Notes: generated from the letters alone by a model not told the origin. Shown: positions 1 through 5,460, counted from the first letter of the stretch. The stretch is DNA of 8,014 nt from a bacterium (GCA_021107695.1 JAIOSI010000019.1:1-8014); one strand, 5' to 3'. Numbers and translations are program-made.

Positions 1-828
1 GACAACGAGGAGGGAATCAGCCGACTGCCGGGGCGTTTTCTTTGTCAGGTCGAGGAGATTGAGGAAGGGGTTGATATTCTCGCCGACCAATCCCTGGCGA
101 GCGACGTCTGTCCGAATCTGGCTGGGCAGGATGGAGAAGTCGAGAATCGCCGCCGGACGGCTCGCCGGAACCAGCAGCACTGTTCTCTGTGGTGATTCTT
201 GCTGATAAACGCTGAAAAGTCCCTGAATCAGCCCGCCGAGGCTCATTCCCATCGTCGAGACTGTCGCTCCCTGCCTTCTGACCCAGGTGATAACTGCGGT
301 AAGCTCCGCCAGAGCCTGTTGAAAGGAACGCCAGGAGCGGGGCAGGTCGCCGGAGAGGAAGGACGTTCCGGAATGCTCCCCCACCGGGCAGCGGCTCATG
401 TGCCAGGGCAGCTGCAGAGCCAATAGCGCGCCGCCGGATTCGGTAATCAGCGGAGCGAGATTGTGCGGGACGATGAGCGATGGCTCCAGCCAGCCGTGGA
501 GGTAAACCAACACCCGACCGCCGGACTTTATCTCTCCATAAAGCCGCCCTCGTACGGTGTCGTTGAACTCTGCCCCAGAGGGTAACGGACTGGAGAAGGT
601 CAGCCGTCGGAAGCGATTCTGCCTGTCGCCGGATTTGTTGCTGAGTTCATTGTCAAAGCGTGGTTCAATCTTCGCAGGGGTGTTCACCAGTCGCTCTGTC
701 TCGGTGGCGAGATTCAGCCGTGCCAGCTCGGTTAGTTCCTCCCGGTTGCTCGACCGAGAGACCCGCGCCGGGCGCAGCGTCCAGAAGATCAGACGATCAA
801 TGAACAGTCCCAGCAGCTCGCTAAACAT
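1..828 (-). CDS. Alpha/beta hydrolase, partial (C-terminus beyond window)
   Basis: The open frame runs from ATG at 828 to the window edge (276 codons, no stop). A TAG lies directly before the ATG and GAGGGG sits about 6 nt upstream, so this start is well supported. Visible hydrolase marks are a hydrophobic strand ending in Y-L-H-G-W (about 109-113, oxyanion-loop type) and a nucleophile elbow G-M-S-L-G at 194-198, with Ser196 the likely nucleophile. Between them, L-P-W-H (140-143) and S-G-x-x-F-L-S-G-D-L (153-162) recall bacterial relatives of the ABHD18-like hydrolases; this subfamily guess is from memory. The catalytic acid and histidine would be in the missing part. There is no signal peptide, so it is probably cytoplasmic; the substrate is unknown. 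It follows accB but is separated from it by an intrinsic terminator. The fold is fairly certain, the function is not. Confidence 0.8.
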   Translation of the reverse strand, partial: MFSELLGLFIDRLIFWTLRPARVSRSSNREELTELARLNLATETERLVNTPAKIEPRFDNELSNKSGDRQNRFRRLTFSSPLPSGAEFNDTVRGRLYGEIKSGGRVLVYLHGWLEPSLIVPHNLAPLITESGGALLALQLPWHMSRCPVGEHSGTSFLSGDLPRSWRSFQQALAELTAVITWVRRQGATVSTMGMSLGGLIQGLFSVYQQESPQRTVLLVPASRPAAILDFSILPSQIRTDVARQGLVGENINPFLNLLDLTKKTPRQSADSLLVV

Positions 829-848
829 CTACAACCCCTCGCCGGGAG

Positions 849-875
849 AAAAAAGGGAGCAGCACGCTGCACCCC
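849..875 (-). terminator. Intrinsic terminator after accB, possible attenuator
   Basis: Read on the minus strand, GGGG-T-GCAG (875-867) pairs with CTGCTCCC (862-855) around a CGTG loop. The stem is 8 bp with one bulged base and one G-U pair. Six T residues (854-849) follow. It lies 29 bp beyond the accB stop codon. The T-run ends only 20 bp before the hydrolase start codon, so it may be a partial terminator or an attenuator rather than a plain operon end. Confidence 0.75.
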
Positions 876-904
876 TAACCTTCGTGCAAAACACACCGCG
901 TTGC

Positions 905-1384
905 TTATGGGCGGACGGCGAAGAGCTTTTGTCCGAACTCCACCGGCTCGGCGTTCTTCACCAGAATCTCGACGATGGTGCCGGAGACCTCGGCCTCGAT
1001 CTCGTTCATGACCTTCATCGCCTCGACGATGCAGACCACGGTCTCATCGCCGATGCTGTCGCCAACCTTGGCATAGATCGGAGAGTCCGGGCTGGGAGCG
1101 GTATAGAAGGTACCGACCATCGGGGCGGTAACATAGATCAGCTCCTCGTTGGTGGCGGGCTTGCTCTCGGCTGGTGGAGCTGCGGCGGCGGTTATTGCTT
1201 CAGCTGCCGGAGCCGCAGCGGCGACCATTGGTGCCGATGTTACAACCTGGGTAACGGTGGCTTCCGCTTTTTCTCGCTTCAGGACGAGACCGCTGAAGTC
1301 GCCATCAACCCCTTCGAGCTTAAGCTCGGTCAATCCGGCACTATTGAACAGCTTTACAATCTGTTTCAGTTTCTTGAGGTCCAT
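905..1384 (-). CDS. accB: Biotin carboxyl carrier protein of acetyl-CoA carboxylase
   Basis: This 159-aa protein carries the biotin that shuttles carboxyl groups from biotin carboxylase (AccC) to the carboxyltransferase (AccAD) in the first step of fatty-acid synthesis. It has the full family layout: a short N-terminal region (about 1-40), an Ala/Pro-rich linker (about 41-78) and a C-terminal biotinyl domain (about 80-159). The biotinylation motif E-A-M-K-V-M-N lies at 121-127, with Lys124 the acceptor. P-M-V-G-T-F-Y (88-94) is the usual start of the domain with its thumb. The length matches family members of about 155-160 aa. ATG at 1384 is chosen over an in-frame TTG at 1396 because GGAG lies 6 nt before the ATG and overlaps the TTG. 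It follows efp by 63 bp, a common arrangement, but accC is not the next gene. Confidence 0.96.
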   Translation of the reverse strand: MDLKKLKQIVKLFNSAGLTELKLEGVDGDFSGLVLKREKAEATVTQVVTSAPMVAAAAPAAEAITAAAAPPAESKPATNEELIYVTAPMVGTFYTAPSPDSPIYAKVGDSIGDETVVCIVEAMKVMNEIEAEVSGTIVEILVKNAEPVEFGQKLFAVRP

Positions 1385-1447
1385 GTTCTTCTCCAAAGAT
1401 TTTTGACAAAACGGCTAGCAGCCTGAATGCTGTCGTCAACCCTACTT

Positions 1448-2011
1448 TTATGTTTTTACGCGGGTTACGTATTCTCCAGTACGAGTGTCTATCCGCAGCA
1501 CGTCGCCCTCGGTGATGAACAGGGGAACCTGCACCACGGCTCCGGTTTCCAGAGTGGCGGGCTTGGAGCCACCGGTAACGGTGTTGCCCTTTTCACCGGG
1601 GTCGGTCTGAGTAACGGTCAGGTCAACGGCGGAGGGCAGGTTAACGGTAAGTGGCTCGCCATCGTAAAAGACGATTGACAGCTCCATCCCCTCGGTAATC
1701 CACTTGATCGCGTCGCCGAGACCTTCCTTAGTCAGGCGCAACTCCTCGTAGGTTTCCGAGTCCATGAAGCAGAAGAACTCGCCATCGCGATAGGTGTAGG
1801 TTGCATCTTTATCGTCGAGGTTGATCTGTTCTAATTTATCGTTACTGCGAAACTTATGCTCAAAGAGCGAGCCGGTGGTCAGGTCGCGCAGCTTGGTGCG
1901 GATGAACGCCGGACCCTTTCCTGGCTTCACATGCTGGAACTCGACGATGGAGTGGGGCTTGTTCTTAAAGAGGAGCTTGAGCCCGTTTCTAAAACTGGAT
2001 GGGGTTATCAC
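1448..2011 (-). CDS. efp: Translation elongation factor P
   Basis: EF-P binds stalled ribosomes between the P and E sites and promotes peptide bonds at polyproline stretches. The product is 187 aa with the three-barrel layout: a KOW-like domain (about 1-62), an OB domain (about 64-127) and a C-terminal domain ending in D-T-R-T-G-E-Y. The functional loop K-P-G-K-G (29-33) has Lys32 at the tip, the position that is modified in many bacteria. An Arg there would indicate the rhamnosylated type, so a lysine-type EF-P is expected; the modifying enzymes are not in this window. GTG at 2011 is the likely start: GGAGA lies about 5 nt upstream and the resulting length and N-terminus fit the family. An in-frame ATG at 2044 would add 11 unconserved residues. 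It forms a unit with accB. Confidence 0.96.
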   Translation of the reverse strand: MITPSSFRNGLKLLFKNKPHSIVEFQHVKPGKGPAFIRTKLRDLTTGSLFEHKFRSNDKLEQINLDDKDATYTYRDGEFFCFMDSETYEELRLTKEGLGDAIKWITEGMELSIVFYDGEPLTVNLPSAVDLTVTQTDPGEKGNTVTGGSKPATLETGAVVQVPLFITEGDVLRIDTRTGEYVTRVKT

Positions 2012-2056
2012 GTTTTTCTCCGAAAAGTATAGGTTACCGCACACAAACTCCGCACT

Positions 2057-2085
2057 ATTCTACCACAGCGGAGAAACGCGAACAA
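2057..2085 (-). promoter_or_regulatory. Candidate sigma70-type promoter of efp-accB
   Basis: On the minus strand, TTGTTC (2085-2080) and TAGAAT (2062-2057) are separated by 17 bp. The -10 matches the consensus at five of six positions; the -35 is weak. A start site near 2050 would give a leader of about 40 nt before the GTG. The GTGTCA/TGACAC palindrome lies 12 bp upstream of the -35. Confidence 0.45.
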
Positions 2086-2097
2086 GCCAAGACAGTG

Positions 2098-2112
2098 GTG
2101 TCATATTGACAC
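2098..2112. promoter_or_regulatory. Perfect palindrome, candidate activator-binding site
   Basis: GTGTCATATTGACAC has perfect 6-bp arms around a 3-bp centre. Its centre (2105) is about 130 bp upstream of the start site expected for the sigma54 promoter of hsp20, a usual distance for an enhancer-binding-protein site. It also lies just upstream of the candidate efp promoter, so it could serve either gene. The binding protein is unknown. Confidence 0.45.
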
Positions 2113-2144
2113 GCAGTGCTGAAATGGCGTTGCTCGCTAGCCAC

Positions 2145-2178
2145 GGCATACCAGTTTATAAAGTCGCAACAGTATGCC
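2145..2178. repeat. Inverted repeat GGCATAC/GTATGCC upstream of hsp20
   Basis: GGCATAC (2145-2151) and GTATGCC (2172-2178) are perfect 7-bp inverted arms separated by 20 bp. They lie between the 15-bp palindrome and the -24 element of hsp20, centred about 74 bp before the predicted start site. This may be a second regulator site, or a DNA-bending or operator site. There is no adjacent T-run, so it is not a terminator. Confidence 0.35.
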
Positions 2179-2207
2179 AATCAGCCTTATAGCTATTTGG
2201 TGCAAGC

Positions 2208-2223
2208 TTGGCACAGAAGTTGC
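2208..2223 (+). promoter_or_regulatory. Sigma54 (-24/-12) promoter of hsp20
   Basis: TTGGCACAGAAGTTGC contains TGGCAC (2209-2214), five bases, then TTGC (2220-2223). This is an exact match to the TGGCAC-N5-TTGC core, with GG and GC 12 bp apart as sigma54 requires. Transcription should begin near 2235, giving a leader of about 43 nt before the hsp20 ATG. Sigma54 promoters need an AAA+ enhancer-binding protein; palindromes at 2098-2112 and 2145-2178 are candidate sites. No comparably good sigma70 promoter was seen before hsp20. Confidence 0.78.
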
Positions 2224-2277
2224 GACGTATAGTCGGTGAGGTAACAAACCTACACAAAACCAACCTCTGGAGGAGAA

Positions 2278-2718
2278 ATGGCTATCCTACGCTTCAAACC
2301 CCTCCGTCACTGGATGAGCCTCCAGGACGAGATGAACCGCCTCTTCCGCAACGTGGACGACGACTTCTACGGCGAAAGAGAAGATGCTGTCTGGGCTCCC
2401 CGCGTGGACATCAGCGAGACCCCGGACAATCTCATTGTTCGCTGCGAACTCCCCGGCGTGAATGCCGAAGAGATCGAGGTGGACATCAACAACAACATCC
2501 TGACCATTCGGGGAGAAAAGAAACAAGAAGAGCTGACCGACTCGGAGAACTACTACCGGGTTGAGCGGGTGTACGGTCGCTTCTCCCGGAGTTTCTCCCT
2601 GCCCCAACGGGTAGAGGGCGATGCTGTCTCCGCCCGCTACAAAGACGGGATTCTCCTCATCACCATCCCCAAGGCTGAAGAGGCAAAGCCCCGTAAGATC
2701 CAGATCGAAGCCGCCTAG
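2278..2718 (+). CDS. Small heat-shock protein, Hsp20/alpha-crystallin family
   Basis: This 146-aa cytoplasmic holdase chaperone binds unfolding proteins and keeps them refoldable by DnaK/ClpB. The short N-terminal arm (1-40) has the W-x-x-L-x-D-E-M-N-R-L-F pattern typical of class A bacterial Hsp20. The alpha-crystallin domain (about 41-132) starts at W-A-P-R-V-D and contains E-L-P-G-V (57-61) and the family signature A-R-Y-K-D-G-I-L (119-126). The C-terminal I-x-I motif (I-Q-I, 141-143), which links dimers into oligomers, is present. ATG at 2278 has GGAGGAG directly upstream. It is a single-gene unit between a sigma54 promoter and a strong terminator, divergent from efp. Sigma54 control implies induction by a dedicated activator rather than only the general heat-shock response. 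Confidence 0.95.
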   Translation: MAILRFKPLRHWMSLQDEMNRLFRNVDDDFYGEREDAVWAPRVDISETPDNLIVRCELPGVNAEEIEVDINNNILTIRGEKKQEELTDSENYYRVERVYGRFSRSFSLPQRVEGDAVSARYKDGILLITIPKAEEAKPRKIQIEAA

Positions 2719-2738
2719 CGCGGTGATTCCGGTACAAG

Positions 2739-2767
2739 GGGGAGTCGGATTCCGGCTCTCCTTTTTT
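2739..2767 (+). terminator. Intrinsic terminator of hsp20
   Basis: GGGGAGTCGG (2739-2748) pairs with CCGGCTCTCC (2752-2761) across a 3-nt ATT loop. The stem is 10 bp with two G-U pairs, followed by six T residues (2762-2767). It starts about 20 bp after the hsp20 stop codon and separates hsp20 from the membrane-protein pair. Confidence 0.88.
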
Positions 2768-2784
2768 GTTTGTTCAATGCCACT

Positions 2785-2814
2785 TTGCCACCAAGCCTAT
2801 TTCTTTGCTACAAT
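2785..2814 (+). promoter_or_regulatory. Sigma70-type promoter of the membrane-protein pair
   Basis: TTGCCA (2785-2790) and TACAAT (2809-2814) are separated by 18 bp. The -35 matches at four of six positions and the -10 at five of six. It lies just beyond the hsp20 terminator. The predicted start near 2821 gives a leader of about 50 nt before the ATG at 2873. Confidence 0.6.
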
Positions 2815-2823
2815 CGCTTGGTG
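2789..2823. repeat. Inverted repeat CACCAAGC/GCTTGGTG flanking the -10 box
   Basis: CACCAAGC (2789-2796) and GCTTGGTG (2816-2823) are perfect 8-bp inverted arms with 19 bp between them. They bracket the -10 box and cover the predicted start site. The placement fits a repressor operator; a hairpin in the RNA is unlikely because the left arm lies before the start site. Confidence 0.45.
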
Positions 2824-2872
2824 TGAGTAGAAAGGACATTCACTACTTTACCCCCCTGAACAGGAGACGCAG

Positions 2873-3154
2873 ATGTTTACGATTACCATTGATTACACAA
2901 GCATTTTTTACTGGGCTGTGCTGGTGCTGACCATCGGCGGTGGCGTTCTCGGCCTCATCTCCTGGTTCGTTACCGGACAGCTGAAGTTCGGCTTTCTCGG
3001 TATCGCTACCTTCCTCCCCGCGCTCCTGCTCATCCTGGGGATGCTCGGTATCCAGTCAGCGATTCTGGCAACCATCGTCGGGATTGCCTCACCGCTGTTC
3101 TATGTCGTCGGTTTTATCATGGCGATGAAGGGTTCCGGCTCTTCAACGGAATAA
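2873..3154 (+). CDS. Small three-helix membrane protein (unknown function)
   Basis: This 93-aa, very hydrophobic protein has three predicted membrane helices (about 11-33, 38-59 and 63-85) and a short polar tail rich in Gly and Ser. AGGAG lies 6 nt before the ATG. I do not recognise the family. Its pattern of W at the end of helix 1, short polar loops and a last helix closing with G-F-x-M-A-M-K matches the next gene product, which suggests an old tandem duplication. There is no catalytic or metal motif and no signal peptide. The pair has its own promoter and a possible operator and is separated from hsp20 by a terminator. A role as a stress-linked or envelope membrane subunit would be guesswork. 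Confidence 0.75.
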   Translation: MFTITIDYTSIFYWAVLVLTIGGGVLGLISWFVTGQLKFGFLGIATFLPALLLILGMLGIQSAILATIVGIASPLFYVVGFIMAMKGSGSSTE

Positions 3155-3197
3155 CCTTCGTAACCCTTACACGTAAAAACACTCAAAGGACGGTTCT

Positions 3198-3500
3198 ATG
3201 CCAGGTATGGGAATGGGAGGCGCGGGTATTCTTGGAATCCTGCTGCTGGTTTTGATCGTGGTTGCCGCTCTGATGGGCATTGTTGCCTGGATCAAAAGTG
3301 TAGAGAAGAACATCATGATGTTTGGCCTGTCGGTGATCATGTTCCTGCTGATGGTTGCCAACCCGATGTTGATGATTGATCCGCTGAGCTTTAACGCTGG
3401 CGATATGCAGATGATCGGAACCATCACCACGATTACGATGCTGCTGGGGTTTGTTTTCACTATCATCGGCTTCGCGATGTCGATGAAACGCGAAGACTAG
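3198..3500 (+). CDS. Small Met-rich three-helix membrane protein (unknown)
   Basis: This 100-aa hydrophobic protein has three predicted helices (about 9-31, 38-58 and 73-94) and a charged K-R-E-D tail. AGGA lies about 8 nt before the ATG. It starts 43 bp after the preceding small membrane gene and is probably co-transcribed with it. Shared features are LVL near the start of helix 1, G-I/L-x-x-W at its end, and G-F-x-M-x-M-K at the end of helix 3, so the two are probably distant paralogues. Fifteen of the 100 residues are Met, some in close pairs, which is striking but does not prove metal binding. No known family is recognised. The two proteins might form a hetero-oligomer in the inner membrane; this is inference. 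Confidence 0.75.
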   Translation: MPGMGMGGAGILGILLLVLIVVAALMGIVAWIKSVEKNIMMFGLSVIMFLLMVANPMLMIDPLSFNAGDMQMIGTITTITMLLGFVFTIIGFAMSMKRED

Positions 3501-3523
3501 ATCCGAGTACAGCAACAACGCAA

Positions 3524-3595
3524 TTGTAGGGGCAACCCCCTGTGGTTGCCCTTCGTCGTATCAAAAAAGGGCGAATACAAGATTCACCCCTACGA
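3524..3595. repeat. 72-bp palindromic intergenic element with nested hairpins
   Basis: Outer arms GTAGGGG (3526-3532) and CCCCTAC (3587-3593) enclose two hairpins. The first is GGGCAACC/GGTTGCCC (3530-3537 with 3544-3551), a perfect 8-bp stem. The second is GGGCGAAT/ATTCACCC (3569-3576 with 3582-3589), with one mismatch in DNA that is a G-U pair in minus-strand RNA. It fills the gap between two convergent genes. The GTAGGGGC...GCCCCTAC style resembles short dispersed palindromic repeats in many bacterial genomes; that resemblance is from memory and other copies would lie outside this window. Confidence 0.6.
3563..3589 (-). terminator. Intrinsic terminator of the response-regulator unit
   Basis: On the minus strand, GGGTGAAT (3589-3582) pairs with ATTCGCCC (3576-3569) across a 5-nt loop, with one U-G pair. 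Six T residues (3568-3563) follow. It begins 22 bp after the stop of the 271-aa gene. It is one arm of the palindromic element 3524-3595. Confidence 0.82.
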
Positions 3596-3610
3596 CCGGA
3601 AGACGTGTTT

Positions 3611-4426
3611 TTATTTCTTCTTATGCCGCAATCGATGTGAGAACAGCATCGCCATTCCGGTCAAGCCCATTGCGACGATTGAGGCTATGCTGGCGGCGAT
3701 TCGTGTCCAGCCGGTCAGCCAGCCCAGCACCGCTAACCCCAGGCTGACAACAGCCCCGAACCAGAGCCAGCCCGCAGTTTTTCGATAGATCCGCCGCCAC
3801 TGAGCCTCCAGGGTGGCGTAGTCAACCTGCCACAGCTCGGAGTCGGTCTCTTCGACCAACTGTTTATTGAATCGGACAAGATGTTGAAAGCTCTCCCGAC
3901 TCAGCAACCGCAGACGGAGGAGGAAGCTGTTGAGTTTCCGAGAGAAGCCCATCGCCACCGAGCCGCCGGGAAAGGTGTACTCCTGCCACTCGTCCACGTT
4001 GATCGAGCGCAGCCGCACCGCCCCTGTTCCCTCGACGAAATGCTTTTTATGGCAAGCCTCGCAGTACGGCAGCTCGATCGGCACGGTAAGCTCCCGCTTC
4101 CGCTGCTCCCCGGCAATGCGGTGGGTGCAGTTTATCTCCACGGCGGCAACAGGCGGCTTTCCGCAGAGCAGGCAGCGATCCTGGGGAATCTTCGGTAGCT
4201 GCACCTCCCGGGTGCGCTCGCTGGGGGTCTCTTCCCAACTCTTCCTCGCCACCAGGGGAAGAACCAGCAGCCAGTGAGGTGAATAATCCTGCGCTACCAG
4301 ACTGCCCCGGCGACGGAGTCGGGGCAGCTGCGAGCTAAACCAGCCCGACGGCTTATCGTTCTCCGTCGGGCTGGTGTTGTCGAGAAATTCGCTGGGGGTC
4401 AGAGTCTGACCAGGTTGTAATTGCAT
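3611..4426 (-). CDS. Unknown protein with zinc-ribbon-like CxxC pairs and two TM helices
   Basis: I do not recognise this 271-aa protein. A basic, Pro-rich N-terminal stretch (about 1-80) is followed by two CxxC knuckles, C85-L-L-C88 and C122-E-A-C125, about 33 residues apart. This could form a structural zinc ribbon; C100 lies between them. A soluble stretch follows (about 130-215) with a charged helical segment (about 163-215). Two membrane helices lie near the C-terminus (about 220-239 and 243-263), closing with a basic R-H-K-K-K tail. The topology suggests a tail-anchored cytoplasmic domain. It starts 21 bp after the response-regulator gene. No clear ribosome binding site precedes the ATG, so translation may be coupled or the start may differ. 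Co-transcription suggests a link to signalling, but nothing shows a specific function. Confidence 0.75.
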   Translation of the reverse strand: MQLQPGQTLTPSEFLDNTSPTENDKPSGWFSSQLPRLRRRGSLVAQDYSPHWLLVLPLVARKSWEETPSERTREVQLPKIPQDRCLLCGKPPVAAVEINCTHRIAGEQRKRELTVPIELPYCEACHKKHFVEGTGAVRLRSINVDEWQEYTFPGGSVAMGFSRKLNSFLLRLRLLSRESFQHLVRFNKQLVEETDSELWQVDYATLEAQWRRIYRKTAGWLWFGAVVSLGLAVLGWLTGWTRIAASIASIVAMGLTGMAMLFSHRLRHKKK

Positions 4427-4447
4427 GTAATTTGAAGGGTTTTGTGT

Positions 4448-5389
4448 TTATTCCGGCTCATCGTGGCGGCGTTCATAAACCACCGTACTCCCCGGCTTCT
4501 GCTTGCCAAACTTCTTCAGCTCCATGAGTGCCCCGGAAAGCTCGGCGTAACTATCGAAGTGTCGCTTGCTGATGTTGACAATGACGATGGTGAGGGTGAG
4601 CAGCGGTGGGTAGCGGCGGAGCCGACCGGTACGGTCACGGATCTCGTAATAACCCTGCTCCAGGACATCTTTGGTGAATAAGTCCTTTATCTTTTCCTCA
4701 AACTGCTCGATGAACTGCTCTGCCAACGGAGTGGAGCTTTTATCTTTTGTCATTACAATAAAGTCATCGCCGCCGACATGCCCGATGAAGTCATCGGGAG
4801 AGCTGTGCTTGCGAACCACGGTAATGAGAACATGAGAGAGCAGCTTGATGACCTTGTCGCCCTGGGCGTAGCCATAGTAATCGTTGTACGCCTTGAAGCC
4901 GTCAATATCGAGGTAGAAGATAACATTCTCCTCATCGAGGCGCAGCATTTCCTTGGCACGGTACTCGATCTCCAGATTTCCCGGCAATCCAGTGAGCGGA
5001 TTGCAGCCCATCTGGTAGCGGCTCCGCGCCAGAACCATCTTTGACCGCGCCATCAGCTCGCGATGGTTAAATGGTTTGGCAATGTAATCGTCAATCGAAC
5101 TCTCCACTCCCCGTTCCAGATCAGAAAGCTCCTGGCGGGCGGTGAGGAGGATTATCGGAATATGCGCCGTTTCAAAATCTTTTTTAAGCTGCTTGCTGAC
5201 CTGATAGCCGTCCAGACCGGGCATCATTACATCGAGAATGATTAAATCGGGCTGGAACTCTTCAACCTCCTCCAGGGCTTCTTCGCCGCTGGCGCAGGTC
5301 TTTACCACATACTGTTGCTGGAGGAAAACAGCCTCGACGATTGTACGAATGTCCTGATCGTCGTCCACCACCATCACGCGAGTTGACAT
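4448..5389 (-). CDS. Response regulator with GGDEF-type output domain
   Basis: The 313-aa protein has a REC domain (about 1-122) and a GGDEF-family domain (about 130-307). REC is complete: acidic D9-D11, phospho-acceptor D53 in L-D-V-M-M-P, T83 in L-L-T-A, and K105 in A-K-P-F. The second domain begins N-P-L-T-G-L-P and contains the metal/nucleotide segment D161-I-D-G-F-K. The signature is G-G-D-D-F (206-210) instead of GG[D/E]EF, and the inhibitory RxxD site is replaced (S197-P-D-D200). Diguanylate cyclase activity is therefore uncertain; it may bind nucleotide or act as a protein-interaction module. The protein is cytosolic. No histidine kinase lies in the window, so it is an orphan here. 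It has its own promoter (5431-5460) and shares a unit with the unknown 271-aa membrane protein. The ATG at 5389 has only a weak GGGGCTGG ribosome-site-like stretch. Confidence 0.93.
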   Translation of the reverse strand: MSTRVMVVDDDQDIRTIVEAVFLQQQYVVKTCASGEEALEEVEEFQPDLIILDVMMPGLDGYQVSKQLKKDFETAHIPIILLTARQELSDLERGVESSIDDYIAKPFNHRELMARSKMVLARSRYQMGCNPLTGLPGNLEIEYRAKEMLRLDEENVIFYLDIDGFKAYNDYYGYAQGDKVIKLLSHVLITVVRKHSSPDDFIGHVGGDDFIVMTKDKSSTPLAEQFIEQFEEKIKDLFTKDVLEQGYYEIRDRTGRLRRYPPLLTLTIVIVNISKRHFDSYAELSGALMELKKFGKQKPGSTVVYERRHDEPE

Positions 5390-5430
5390 AGCCAGCCCCA
5401 GTTCAATTGGTAAGGTAGCATTCGCTCCCC

Positions 5431-5460
5431 ATTGTAAACTGATTTAACCTTTAATTTCAA
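5431..5460 (-). promoter_or_regulatory. Sigma70-type promoter of the response-regulator unit
   Basis: On the minus strand, TTGAAA (5460-5455) and TACAAT (5436-5431) are separated by 18 bp of AT-rich sequence. Both boxes match the consensus at five of six positions. The predicted start is near 5424, leaving a leader of about 35 nt before the ATG at 5389. Confidence 0.68.

Noticed and set aside
1385..1396. TTG start adding four residues to AccB
   Set aside because: The TTG overlaps the GGAG ribosome site of the downstream ATG, and the ATG gives the family-typical N-terminus.
557..1426. 289-codon plus-strand open frame across the hydrolase start and accB
   Set aside because: It is antisense to accB and the hydrolase, is low-complexity where it mirrors the Ala-rich linker of AccB, and has no recognisable domain.
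1400..1440. Small GGCT/AGCC hairpin between efp and accB as a terminator
   Set aside because: The stem is only 4 bp with no proper T-run, and efp and accB look co-transcribed.
2106..2111. TTGACA as a sigma70 -35 for hsp20
   Set aside because: No acceptable -10 lies 16-18 bp downstream, and the hexamer is part of the 15-bp palindrome.
3530..3551. GGGCAACC/GGTTGCCC hairpin as a plus-strand intrinsic terminator of the membrane pair
   Set aside because: The stem is strong, but only TTCGTCG follows instead of a T-run. It is better described as part of the palindromic element, though it could slow polymerase.
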